From the NCBI GenBank assembly GCA_028583405.1, contig CM053249.1, positions 37,119,465-37,183,464 on the forward strand: DNA of 64,000 nt, read 5' to 3'. The position numbers were made by a program, and so were the translations under genes. Below the pieces are notes generated by a model. The model ran no database searches. It was not told the DNA's origin and worked only from the letters and a program-made list of their open reading frames with translations. This document shows, piece after piece, positions 13,095 through 23,066 of the stretch. Source of the stretch: Pogonophryne albipinna. Lineage: Eukaryota; Chordata; Actinopteri; Perciformes; Artedidraconidae. Numbering within the stretch: position 1 is the first letter of the stretch; each line of letters begins with the position of its first letter.

Positions 13095-13623
13095 TAGGTG
13101 CTTTCACACCGGAGTACTTTTCCCAGTATAGTTCTGATATAGTTCAGAAAATGTGCGTTTACACCAAAGAAATCCGGAACTAGAACTTAGTTAATGAGAA
13201 CCTGTTCACCCCCTTTTCAGTCCCTGCTAGAGAGCAGGTACTTTCATGGGAGAAAAAGGTTCCCATTTCTGATTGGCTGGGTGGATTGCAAATCACGCCC
13301 CGTAAAACTCCCGAAAAGTTTTGTGAAGCCGCCATTTTATCTTCCTCGCATTATCATTATTAGCATTAGCATTCGCCCAGCGCACAAACGCAGAGAGACT
13401 AACTTATGGCAACACAAAAGAAAACATGGGAGTGGTGGAGATGAGGAGGTGTCGGCGTTCTGGCGATTTACTCGGAAGGCTTCAGTAGAAGCTGCTGGGA
13501 GTCCCAGCAGCTTCTACTGAAGCCTTCCCCAACTCAGGGGACTTCCGTCCGGGGACTTCGGGTGGCAGTATATGCCGTGAAGTTGTTTGCGGCCTGCCAG
13601 TAAACCCACAGCAGAAGAAGAAG

Positions 13624-13654
<31 letters not shown>

Positions 13655-13717
13655 GACGTCAGCAGCTTCATTTGCCTAATCCTCCCTCAGGGACTCATTC
13701 CGGTGTGAAAGCGCCTA
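13095..13717. mobile_element. MITE with about 20-bp terminal inverted repeats
   Basis: Left end taggtgctttcacaccgga and right end tccggtgtgaaagcgccta are inverted with one mismatch. The interior has a (gaa)n tract (about 13612-13653) and a perfect 55-bp palindrome (13474-13528). No transposase. The target duplication is unclear (AATA/TATT symmetry at the ends), so the superfamily is not assigned; PIF/Harbinger-type is possible. Confidence 0.7.
13474..13528. repeat. Perfect palindrome, 27-bp arms with 1-nt centre
   Basis: The left arm ggaaggcttcagtagaagct continues gctggga; the right arm is its exact reverse complement, with a single G between them (13501). It sits within the MITE. Confidence 0.95.
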
Positions 13718-13968
13718 TTGGATGTTACTAAATCTACCACTCGTTGACTAGTTGGCTGTTTGTTTTTCTCTGTGGTAAGTAAACTCTGTCCTTCAAACCA
13801 AGTGATGATTAAATAGGCCACTGCTTCCACGGTCACTATTGTTGGATGATTGTTTAAAACGTGCTGCTCCAGCCTTTTATTGTGTCAATCATGTCAGACA
13901 TGGTTGCCTCTGCCTTGGAAAAGGTCTGGGTATGGTCCAGGGTTTATGTGAGAGAAAAAAGCACTGAC

Positions 13969-14352
13969 CTCTCTCACAGGTGCGTGACCAGTAGCCAGTG
14001 CCGGTGCAGTCGCAGATGAATCGGTTCCAGCCCTCTTTGCAGACCCCCCGGTTCTTGCATGGGTAGCTCTCACACTGCTTGCCTGGTTGCTTGTTGCACG
14101 AGGGTTTGATGCCAGCGCCGTTCTGAGCCTCAGCAATCTGACGGATATCTTTGCTTCGACCATCAATAAAAAGGTCCCGGATACAGCCCACATAGCCGTA
14201 GTTGAGCATGGCTGTCCAGAGCTCAGTGGGCAGGATGAGGTTGGTGCGGTCATTGGGAAGCCCCCCCAAGTACATGTCGCCCTCCAAGTCCAGAATCTCG
14301 CTCTCACCGCTGGCTGTGAACGGAGTCCTTCTGCTATTTACGGAGATGGTCC
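13969..14352 (-). CDS. nrxn3: nrxn3 exon: end of LNS3 and EGF-like domain 2
   Basis: This 384-nt exon begins with two bases completing the split Gly codon, then [16 protein letters not shown], and ends SRTCER plus one base. Its first two thirds finish LNS3 ([28 protein letters not shown]). The last third is an EGF-like domain with the six cysteines in order: CESYPC, GVC, ICDC, RTC. GTGYW matches NRXN3 as I recall it. The acceptor follows a run of cytosines (ccccacag) and the donor is gag ag|gtcagt. Confidence 0.95.
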
Positions 14353-15192
14353 CTGTGGGGGGGTTGGAGGGAGTACAGATTAGACACAGGGGCTGCATAG
14401 TTACAAAAGAGAATTCTGATGTACTTGAAAGATGTTGTATTTTATCACATAAATATGTTTGTATAATTATATTAAATTCAGTTCATTTAATTTTACATGT
14501 TAAATAACTTGAGTATGCAAGTAAGATAAGATCAGGGGCCTCATTTATAAAACTTTGCGTAGGATTCACGTGAAAAGATTGCGTACGTAGGAACAAAGGA
14601 CGTGTATGAATCAAGTAAACCAAGTGCAATCACGCTGGGTTTGCAAATGTAAAAACAGTTGGGACTTTGTTTACAGAAATGATTTCTGTTTATTTGGTGG
14701 TTTGTGTTTCAGCTGTCAATCAGCTGTGCACAGCGTCTCCACTGCAGCCTGTGCGTCTCAACCCCCCCCCCGCAGCAACTCGATACACCAGTTAAAGGAA
14801 ATAAAACAGATGTGTGACATCAGCTGAACAATTGACCAAACACATGGTGTTATTAGTTCCCATACCTCTAGTGTATTACGAGCGATCCATCAAGTTTTGG
14901 CGAATGGCATAATAATAATTATCTTTATTTGTAAAGGAAAAAAAATGCTTATCAATTTACACACATTTTTAAACATAATTACTGTATTTAGTATATAAAA
15001 CCATGCACTCTTATGAAAACCTACAGAAATGCAAAACGGCGCCAGTTTAAAAAGGTAATTCTGTCTTTCTGCTTACCGCATCATTTATGAGAATACATTT
15101 CAGAACATATAAGAGAACGGTTCGGGGTGGTTTTCAATAACATATCCGTATTTATTTATTTCTCCAAGTAACGTTTTTGTGTGCACTCAGAT

Positions 15193-15569
15193 TGTTACGG
15201 TGGGTGAAGCAGATTACACTGATATTGCCTTTATTTCAAGGATAAAATAATAACTGGGACAAAACAGAACACTCACCGGTGAACTCAGTCACCAACAAAA
15301 GACGAACCAACACCGAACACAGGAAGAGCCAAGACTAAATACAGGGAGGGGTAATCACAAGACGAGAAACAGCCGGGCAGGGGAGGAGAAACACAAGGAC
15401 AACAGGTGAACACAATCAGACAACTAGACACACCAGGGAAACTAACGAAAGGAGGAAAAACACAGGGAAAAGGACCAGACAATAACCCAGGAGGAAAACA
15501 TGACGGGAAGAACAGCAAAACACCCAAAACAAGACATACAAAACGTGACATAACACAATAATCGTAACA
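15193..15569 (-). repeat. 3' LTR
   Basis: A 377-bp copy of the LTR at 18102-18495, with the same TG/CA ends and a deletion of about 17 bp near its inner-left end (gggtgaagcagattacac). Confidence 0.88.
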
Positions 15570-15689
15570 GAACCCCCCTCAAGGGACGGATTCCAGACGT
15601 CCCTAAAAAAAAAAAAGAAACCCACAAAAGTCCAAAACCTCAAGCAGGGTGGGTGGAGGGGGTCCGGAGGACGGGATTTTGGGCTGACA

Positions 15690-17650
15690 GCCCAGGAGCA
15701 CAGCGGAGGACCCGGAAGGGATCTCGGGCGGACGGCCCGGGGGCAAGGCAGAAGCCGAGAAGGGGGACTCGGGCGGACGGCCCGGGGGCAAGGCAGAGTC
15801 CAAGGTGGGGGACTCGGGTGGACGGCCCGGGGGCAAGGCAGAGTCCAAGGTGGGGGTCTGGCCACAGCGGGCAAACTCAGGGGGCCGCGCATGAGGGCGA
15901 AGGCAGCGGCAGGAAGAGTCAGGGGGCCGGGCCCGAGGGCGAGGACCGTGGCAGGAAGAGTCAGGGGGCCGGAAGACCGGACAGCTCCGGAGGCCGGGCA
16001 AGACCCGGTGTCGGCCTAACAGGAACCGGAGCCGGTGGGACAGGCTTCGGCAGGATCCCCCACGGAAAAGGACCAGGAGTTGGCAGGACCCCCGGCGAGA
16101 CAGGTGATGGCGGGGCCTCCAATGGAACAGGACAAGGGGTTGGCAGGACCCCCGCCAGAAGAGTTGTCGGCGGGACCCCCAGAGGAACAGGACATAGGAT
16201 TGGCAGGACCCCCGGCAGGAGAGTAGTCGGCGGGACCCCCAACGGGCCAGGACATAGGATTGGCAGGACCCCTGGCAGGAGAGTAGTCGGCGGGACCCCC
16301 AACGGGACAGAACATGGAGTTGGCAGGACCCCCAGTGGAACCTCCAACGGGACGGGACATAGGGTTGGCAGGACCCCCGGCAGGAGAGTAGTCGGCGGGG
16401 CATCCAACGGCACAGGACATAGGGTTGGCAGGACCCCCGGCAGAAGAGTAGTCGACGGGGCCTCCAACGGCATAGGACATAGGGCCGGCAGGACCCCCGG
16501 CAGGAGAGTAGTCGGCGGGACCCCCAACGGGACAGGACATAGGGTTGGCAGGAGAGTAGTCGGCGGGACCCCCAACGGGACAGGACACAGGGCCGGCAGG
16601 ACCCCCGGCAGGAGAGTAGTCGGCGGGACCCCCAACGGGACAGGACAAAGGGTTGGCAGGACCCCCAGCGGAACCTCCAACGGTACAGGACATAGGGTTG
16701 GCAGGACTCCCGGCAGAAGAGCAGTCTGCGGGACCTCCAACGGCACAGGACATGGGGTTGGCAGGACCCCCGGCAGAAGAGCAGTCTGCGGGACCTCCAA
16801 CGGCTCGGGACATGGGGTTGGCAGGACCCCCGGCAGAAGAGTAGTCTGCGGGACCTCCAACGGCACATGAGTAGGGACTTGAGTGGGAACTCGAGAGAGG
16901 GCTTGAGAGTTGACTTGAGAGGTGACTTGAAAGGGATCTCGAGAGGGAACTTGAACGGAGACTCGAGAGGTGACTTGAGAGGAAACTGGAGAGGGGACTC
17001 GAGAGGGAACTTGAGATGGGACTAGAGTTGGGATTTGAGAAGGGACTAGAGAAGTGACTAAAGATGGGACTAGAGATGGGACTTGAGATGGGACTAGAGT
17101 TGGTACCTGAGAAGTGACTAGAGAAGTGACTAGAGGTGGGACTATGGCAGCTGGAGCCAGAGCTGGGTCTGGAACCATGGCCGCTGGGGCCGGAACTGGG
17201 GCCGGGACCATGGCTGCTGGGCCCAGAACTAGGTCTGGAACCATGGCTGCTGGGGCCGGTACTGGAGTCGGAACTGGAGCCGTAATTGAAGCCAGAATCA
17301 TGGCTGTAAGGTCCAGTTCTGAAGCCGGAAACATGGCTGTAAGGTCCGGTTCTGGAGCCGGAAACATGGCTGTAAGGTCCGGTTCTGGAGCCGGAAACAT
17401 GGCTGTAAGGTCCAGTTCTGGAGCCAGAAACATGGCTGTAAGGTCCGGTTCTGGAGCCGGAAACATGGGTGTGTGGACCGGTTCTGGAGCCGGAACCATG
17501 GCCGTAAGGTCCGGTTCTGGAGCCGGAAACATGGCTGAATGGGCCGGCTCTGCAGCCGAATCCATGGCTGCCGGGACCGGTTCTGGAGCAAGGACCATGG
17601 CTGCTGGGGCCAGAACTGGGTCTGTAACCATGGCTGCTGGGGGCTGAACT
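15690..17650 (-). repeat. Three consecutive coding minisatellites
   Basis: In minus-strand order: 33-bp units (about 17650-17120), units near 60 bp with internal 30-45 bp deletion variants (about 16865-16060), and 42-48 bp GC-rich units (about 15990-15690) encoding ALPPGRPPE-type repeats. The last two also occur, in the same order, in the cassette at 47065-48040. Confidence 0.85.
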
Positions 17651-17949
17651 GGTTCTGGAACCATGGCCCTTTGGGCTCGTGCTTCTAACCTGGCCTTGCG
17701 ACTCATTCTTTTAGGAGCCGTTTGGAGGCTCCGTGGACCTCCAAAAGCCAGACGAGTACCAGCGAATGGCTCCTGGACTGTAGCAAACACTGGGGCAGAA
17801 GCCAGGGTTGACTCCAAACGGACCACACCGATGCGTGTGGTGTCATAACGGGAGTTGGGAGGCTTGGGGCTGTCAGGCAGGGGATAACACACCTTGAGGA
17901 AATCCAAAATCCCGCCCGGTAAGAATCTCACCAAGCCTGGTTTCTCCAT
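15961..17949 (-). CDS. Proline-rich repeat ORF of the LTR element (662 codons)
   Basis: A long frame starting MEKPGLVRFLPGGILDFLKV. I do not recognise an enzymatic domain; the N-terminal 100 residues look like a Gag-type leader of Gypsy-like fish elements (inference). Residues about 105-215 are 11-residue repeats of the type AMFPAPEPDLT. Residues about 290-360 are short VPSQVPSLVPS-type repeats. Residues about 365-620 are repeats near 20 residues of the type PLGVPPTTLLPGVLPTLCPV. The same frame is open upstream to an ATG at 18084 except for one TGA about 100 nt downstream of that ATG, so the original protein may have been longer. All units are multiples of three bases, so copy-number change keeps the frame. 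The product is probably non-enzymatic; expression is unknown. Confidence 0.55.
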   Translation of the reverse strand: MEKPGLVRFLPGGILDFLKVCYPLPDSPKPPNSRYDTTRIGVVRLESTLASAPVFATVQEPFAGTRLAFGGPRSLQTAPKRMSRKARLEARAQRAMVPEPVQPPAAMVTDPVLAPAAMVLAPEPVPAAMDSAAEPAHSAMFPAPEPDLTAMVPAPEPVHTPMFPAPEPDLTAMFLAPELDLTAMFPAPEPDLTAMFPAPEPDLTAMFPASELDLTAMILASITAPVPTPVPAPAAMVPDLVLGPAAMVPAPVPAPAAMVPDPALAPAAIVPPLVTSLVTSQVPTLVPSQVPSLVPSLVTSLVPSQIPTLVPSQVPSRVPSPVSSQVTSRVSVQVPSRDPFQVTSQVNSQALSRVPTQVPTHVPLEVPQTTLLPGVLPTPCPEPLEVPQTALLPGVLPTPCPVPLEVPQTALLPGVLPTLCPVPLEVPLGVLPTLCPVPLGVPPTTLLPGVLPALCPVPLGVPPTTLLPTLCPVPLGVPPTTLLPGVLPALCPMPLEAPSTTLLPGVLPTLCPVPLDAPPTTLLPGVLPTLCPVPLEVPLGVLPTPCSVPLGVPPTTLLPGVLPILCPGPLGVPPTTLLPGVLPILCPVPLGVPPTTLLAGVLPTPCPVPLEAPPSPVSPGVLPTPGPFPWGILPKPVPPAPVPVRPTPGLARPPELSGLPAP

Positions 17950-18101
17950 AGTTATCTGGCGCGCCGCTGCCAGAGCAGCCTCTCACTGCTGAACCCCGGA
18001 CGCTCCCATCCATCGATCAGAGCAGGTAGCCAAAGAAAAAGAAAAATCCAACAATTCCTGCTCAAAAGGATCTGCTGGGCCCATATTTGGTTGGTTCGTA
18101 C

Positions 18102-18495
18102 TGTTACGGTGGGTGAAGCAAGCAGGACCCAAATGCAGATTACACTGATATTGCCTTTATTTCAAGGATAAAATAATAACTGGGACAAAACAGAACACTC
18201 ACCGGTGAACTCAGTCACAAACAAAAGACGAACCAACACTGAACACAGGAAGAGACAAGACTAAATACAGGGAGGGGTAATCACGAGACGAGAAACAGCC
18301 GGGCAGGGGAGGAGAAACACAAGGACAACAGGTGAACACAATCAGACAACTAGACACACCAGGGAAACTAACAACGGGAGGAAAAACACAGGGAAAAGGA
18401 CCAGACAATATACCAAGAGGAAAACATGGCGGGGAGAACAGCAAAACACCCAAAACAAGACATACAAAACGTGACATAACACAATAATCGTAACA
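18102..18495 (-). repeat. 5' LTR
   Basis: A 394-bp terminal repeat, tgttacg...cgtaaca, with TG/CA ends. It differs from the 3' LTR mainly by a 17-bp or so stretch (agcaggacccaaatgc) present here and missing there, plus scattered substitutions. Hence the insertion is old enough for the LTRs to diverge. Confidence 0.88.
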
Positions 18496-18739
18496 CAGAT
18501 GTGCTTTTATCCATTTTTGCAAATTAATTCTTCATATATGATGCATGAGGTAATATTTCGATTGATGGTATTCTGTTCACATATTTCTCTTCTTTCATCC
18601 TTCTGCGAAAGGTTTCGCAGTTTCTTATCTCTCACATTTTTGTACGTACACATGGGTCAAAATGCTTTTTATAAATCACAGAGATTGCTTACACCATATA
18701 TTGAGCGTACGCCACATTTATAAATGAGGCCCCTGATAA

Positions 18740-19115
18740 GATATCATTTATTGATCCCAAATTGTTTTTTCCCCGCTACAGCAGCATGTTAAAACAAGGC
18801 ATTGCACATCATTAGAAATGAAAAGGGTAGAAAAAACAAACAAACAAAAAGAAACATCAAAATATAAAATAAACCAGAACTAAAAAAGTTAATTGTATAC
18901 CTAAAATGTATAGTTCACCGTGAAAACACTATGAACGGCCAAATTACAGCCAACACATGTTTAAAGTAGAATATTATTTACATTAAGTGTGCAAGGAATA
19001 GCATATTCAAATCGATATACATTTGAAATGTACAGTGTGAAGAAAAGTCAAGTTAACAAAAAAAGTGATACTTTTTATGTACTTTAAAAACAAGGGTGTA
19101 TATAAAAGGTAATTT
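18740..19115. other. Intron, no gene seen
   Basis: AT-rich sequence between two DNA elements; nothing recognisable. Confidence 0.45.
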
Positions 19116-19123
19116 ATATATTA

Positions 19124-19428
19124 TAGGGTTGCTCGATTATGGCAAAAATCATAATCTCGATTATTTGGGTCAATAATTGATATCACGATTATTAAAAACG
19201 ATTATCCATTTACTTTGAAAACATCTATCACAAAAAAATGTGAACAGTATGTTTTTAACAGTTGATTACCCTGAACTTTAAGTATAATTCAACTGAAAAA
19301 CCAATAAAAAGAATTTAAAAATGAAAAAATAAAATAAATAATCGTTTTATTTTGATTATGCTGTTTTCATAATCGTTGCAAGCTAACATCGTAATTGCGA
19401 TTAAAATACGATTAATTGAGCAGCCCTA
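19124..19428. mobile_element. Short hAT MITE
   Basis: Ends tagggttgctcgattat and ttaattgagcagcccta are imperfect inverted repeats. The flanks atatatta (19116-19123) and atgtatta (19429-19436) look like an 8-bp target duplication with one change. 305 bp, no ORF, and only about 50 bp from an nrxn3 exon donor. Confidence 0.75.
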
Positions 19429-19480
19429 ATGTATTATTATGAGAGCTAGTTGACCTCATTGATTGAGCAGCACCACTGAC

Positions 19481-19628
19481 CTGAGCGTCCATCTCTCTGA
19501 ATGTCCACGTGATACCAGGCTCCGTCGTTCACCTTTGTCTGGGTGGCCTTCACCTTGATGGTCCCTGAGCCCATGTCCAGCAGAAGGTACAGGCTGCCAT
19601 CCAACAGCTCCACTGCAAAGAAATCCAC
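19481..19628 (-). CDS. nrxn3: nrxn3 exon: middle of LNS3
   Basis: This 148-nt exon encodes [20 protein letters not shown] through [10 protein letters not shown] plus the first base of a Gly codon. The donor is tcag|gtcagt and the acceptor is tgttcag|gtg. It forms the central strands of LNS3. About 20 bp upstream of its acceptor (in transcript direction) the sequence becomes LINE-derived, so the branch point and part of the pyrimidine tract probably sit at or inside the mobile element. Confidence 0.94.
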
Positions 19629-19861
19629 CTGAACACAAGGATGATCAGATGATATAGTTCAGCTTTCAACACCTGACATCTTGGTGCCAGGATAACAACC
19701 TCCATCTCAACGTCAGCAAAACCAAGGAGCTGATTGTGGATTACAGGAAGCAGCAGGGAGAGGGACACGCCCCCATCGACATCAATGGGAGGAGAGAGTC
19801 AGCGGCTTCAGGTTCCTCTGTGTCCACATCACTGATATGGACTCATCACTGAGGACCTGAC

Positions 19862-21946
19862 ATGGACTCTTCACACCACCACCATCACCAAAACAGCTCG
19901 ACAGCGGCTCTTCTTCCTCCACAGGCTGAGGAGGTTCAACATGGATTCCAGGATACTCTGACCTTCTACAGGTGCACCATAGAGAGCATCCTGACCTTCT
20001 ACAGGTGCACCATAGAGAGGATCCTGATCTTCTACAGGTGCTCCATAGAGAGCATCCTGACCTTCTACAGGTGCACCATAGAGAGCATCCTGACCTTCTA
20101 CAGGTGCACCATAGAGAGCATCCTGACCTTCTACAGGTGCACCATAGAGAGTATCCTGACCTTCTACAGGTGCACCATAGAGAGCATCCTGACCTTCTAC
20201 AGGTGCACCATAGAGAGGATCCTGACCTTCTACAGGTGCTCCATAGAGAGGATCCTGACCTTCTACAGGTGCACCATAGAGAGCATCCTGACCTTCTACA
20301 GGTGCACCATAGAGAGGATCCTGACCTTCTACAGGTGCACCATAGAGAGGATCCTGACCTTCTACAGGTGCACCATAGAGAGGATCCTGACCTTCTACAG
20401 GTGCTCCATAGAGAGGATCCTGACCTTCTACAGGTGTACCATAGAGAGCATCCTGACCTTCTACAGGTGCACCATAGAGAGGATCCTGACCTTATACAGG
20501 TGCACCATAGAGAGGATCCTGACCTTCTACAGGTGCACCATAGAGAGTATCCTGACCTTCTATAGGTGCACCATAGAGAGGATCCTGACCTTCTACAGGT
20601 GCACCATAGAGAGCATCCTGACCTTCTACAGGTGCACCATAGAGAGGATCCTGACCTTCTACACGTGCACCATAGAGAGGATCCTGACCTTCTACAGGTG
20701 CACCATAGAGAGGATCCTGACCTTCTACAGGTGCACCATAGAGAGGATCCTAACCTTCTACAGGTGCACCATAGAGAGGATCCTGACCTTCTACAGGTGC
20801 ACCATAGAGAGGATCCTAACCTTCTACAGGTGCTCCATAGAGAGGATCCTAACCTTCTACAGGTGCACCATAGAGAGCATCCTGACCTTCTACAGGTGCA
20901 CCATAGAGAGTATCCTGACCTTCTATAGGTGCACCATAGAGAGGATCCTGACCTTCTACAGGTGCACAATTGAGAGGATCCTGACCTTCTACACGTGCAC
21001 CATAGAGAGGATCCTGACCTTCTACAGGTGCACCATAGAGAGCATCCTGACTTTCTACAGGTGCACCATAGAGAGGATCCTGACCTTCTACAGGTGCACA
21101 ATTGAGAGGATCCTGACCTTCTACAGGTGCACTATAGAGAGGATCCTGACCTTCTACAGGTGCACCATAGAGAGCATCCTGACCTACAGGTGCTCCATAG
21201 AGAGGATCCTGACCTACAGGTGCTCCATAGAGAGCATCCTGACCTACAGGTGCTCCATAGAGAGGATCCTGACCTTCTACAGGTGCTCCATAGAGAGGAT
21301 CCTGACCTACAGGTGCTCCATAGAAAGCATCCTGACCTACAGGTGCTCCATAGAGAGGATCCTGACCTTCTACAGGTGCACCATAGAGAGAATCCTGACC
21401 TTCTACAGGTGCACCATAGAGAGGATCCTGACCTTCTACAGGTGCACCATAGAGAGAATCCTGACCTTCTACAGGTGCACCATAGAGAGCATCCTGACTT
21501 TCTACAGGTGCACCATAGAGAGGATCCTGACCTTCTACAGGTGCACCATTGAGAGGATCCTGACCTTCTACAGGTGCACTATAGAGAGGATCCTGATCTT
21601 CTACAGGTGCACCATAGAGAGGATCCTGACCTTCTACAGGTGCACCATAGAGTGCATCCTGACCTTCTACAGGTGCACCATAGAGAGTATCCTGACTGGC
21701 TGCATCACGGCCTGGTACGGCAGCTGCACCGCCCTCAATCGTAAGGCTTTACATAGGGTGGTGGAAACTGCACAGCACATCACCAGGACGGAGCTGCCAT
21801 CCATGGAGGACCTTTACTCCCAGCGGCTCAGGAAGAAATCCCTCAGGATTATAAAAGACCCCCATCACCCCAGCCACAAACTGTTCCGGTACCGCAGCAT
21901 CAGGGACAATTTCATCCCACAGGCCATAAAACTATTAAACAGATGA
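19862..21946 (+). pseudogene. LINE RT C-terminal ORF inflated by repeats (694 codons)
   Basis: A single frame is open through the tandem array, as ILTFYRCTIER repeats, and continues into the true LINE C-terminus (CITAWYGSCTALNRKAL, then TELPSMEDLYSQRLRKK). In the related LINE at 27.7 kb the same peptide occurs once. The frame stays open because units are 33 or 30 bp, not because the protein is likely to function; RT catalytic motifs are absent. Confidence 0.75.
19958..21691 (+). repeat. Minisatellite, about 53 units of 33 bp (five of 30 bp)
   Basis: The unit is ctgaccttctacaggtgcac followed by catagagaggatc. Variants change ggatc/gcatc, gcacc/gctcc, or lack a ttc trinucleotide (30-bp units clustered near 21180-21360). 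Length 1734 bp equals 48 x 33 plus 5 x 30, agreeing with the number of short units I count. Confidence 0.93.
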
Positions 21947-22194
21947 ATAACATTCATCTGGCTGCAACTTACAAATTATTTATCTAATATATCATATTCC
22001 AATCACTTGTATATAGACTCTTATTGCACTATTTCACTATCTTACTATTTTTCTTTTTGTATTTACTTGCACAATTGTTTCTGTTTTTCAGTTTTATTGT
22101 GTTGCACTGTTGGAGTAGCCTGGGACTGTTAGAAGTATTCGTTGTTCTCGCGTCCCAGGAGAGAAGCTTACAATAAAGAGACTAATGGAGTTAC

Positions 22195-22750
22195 AGACCC
22201 TTTAGGGTATGCAAATAATACTGAAATCAATGAGTTCTTCATCTGAACTTTGCATAGTACATAACTCATATCAAAAACATACAATCAAAATGGAATGGTT
22301 CAATAACCGTCATCAACAATACAAAAAATACTTTGGTTGGTCTTCAACATAAAAGTTTTTCTTTGTCCATAACTTCTAGTGTTAACATTCAATATCACTC
22401 TTTGAAATAGCAGCAATTAGCTTGGTATCAGAACATTTCTTACTCCCTCCTTTCACAGAAATCGTTAAATAAAACACTTCTTTTTACAAGGTATAAAAGA
22501 AACAAACTATTATAGAATAGCACAAAGTAGTACAACATAATAAACTATTTTAGAATAGTATGAAGCAAATAAAAAAAAATACACCATCTTGGAATAGTAC
22601 ATGGTAAATTGAATTGGATTCATTCCATATTAGCATTGTGGCTGGTTCTTCATTCAAATGATTTCATTATTTGAAGTATCACATCATTTGGACATTCTTT
22701 GAACAATCTCATCATTGAACATTTATATCATTTAACATCATTTAAACAAT
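22195..22750. other. AT-rich sequence next to the gag-like region
   Basis: No ORF. Contains repeated words such as actattttagaatagta and attatagaatagcac (about 22508-22560). It could be the 3' part of the neighbouring unrecognised element, but no terminal repeat was identified. Confidence 0.35.
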
Positions 22751-23066
22751 CTCATTTACATCACGATCTGTATATGGGGGTGGGTCGTCTTGTTCTGCTA
22801 GCATTTGATACTGTTCCCTCATGAGATATTGACCCTGAGGGTGTTCCCGGTTATACTGAGTGTCTGCTGGATACGGAATGTGCACTGTCATTGTCATCTC
22901 CATCTCCTTGTCCTTTGTAATTTTGTTTGTCAGGAGAGTCGTTTGTTCGGCGTGTTCTTTGAGAGTCTTCCCATCTTTGAGTTCTTTGTTCTTCTTGTTC
23001 TCTCCTGTCTCTCCTTTCTCTCTGGTGTCTGTCTGCCATCATGTCCTGGAATCTTACATCTTCTTG

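Larger units (their letters stand above)
15193..18495 (-). mobile_element. Non-autonomous LTR retrotransposon with proline-rich repeat ORF
   Basis: Two direct LTRs beginning tgttacgatt and ending caccgtaaca (minus orientation) flank 2.5 kb of internal DNA. A perfect 5-bp target duplication, CAGAT, occurs at 15188-15192 and 18496-18500. A polypurine tract (ttgaggggggttc) abuts the 3' LTR at about 15570-15582. There is no protease, RT, RNase H or integrase, so it must rely on another element; a Gypsy-type parent is likely but unproven. The interior holds one long ORF and three successive minisatellites. It lies in the sense orientation of nrxn3. Confidence 0.88.
14532..18735. mobile_element. 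TIR DNA element, split by an LTR retrotransposon
   Basis: The left terminus caggggcctcatttataaa and right terminus tttataaatgaggcccctg are exact inverted repeats. They are flanked by ataagat on both sides, which looks like a 7-8 bp target duplication and suggests a hAT-type element. Without the nested LTR insertion (15193-18495 plus CAGAT) the element would be about 0.9 kb and non-coding. Confidence 0.75.
19648..22190 (+). mobile_element. LINE fragment (jockey/CR1/L2-like) with internal minisatellite expansion
   Basis: Starts at about 19648 with atagttcagctttcaacacc, matching the RT region of the LINE at 26.4-28.3 kb. It jumps (internal deletion) to tgacatcttggtgccagg, runs through the region upstream of the RT C-terminus, expands into a 33-bp tandem array, then resumes with GCITAWYGSCTALNRKALHR and IIKDPHHPSHKLF and the 3' UTR to about 22190. 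It is antisense to nrxn3 and its left end is about 20 bp from the nrxn3 acceptor at 19629. Confidence 0.85.

Noticed and set aside
15603..16870. Long open frames in other phases over the proline-repeat region (421 codons -, 405 codons +, 265 codons -)
   Set aside because: Repeat units are multiples of three, so several phases stay open together; the 662-codon frame has the non-repetitive N-terminal leader and was kept.
19782..21101. 439-codon minus-strand frame of Cys-Arg-Arg-Ser-Gly repeats
   Set aside because: Antisense shadow of the LINE minisatellite; not a cysteine-rich secreted protein.
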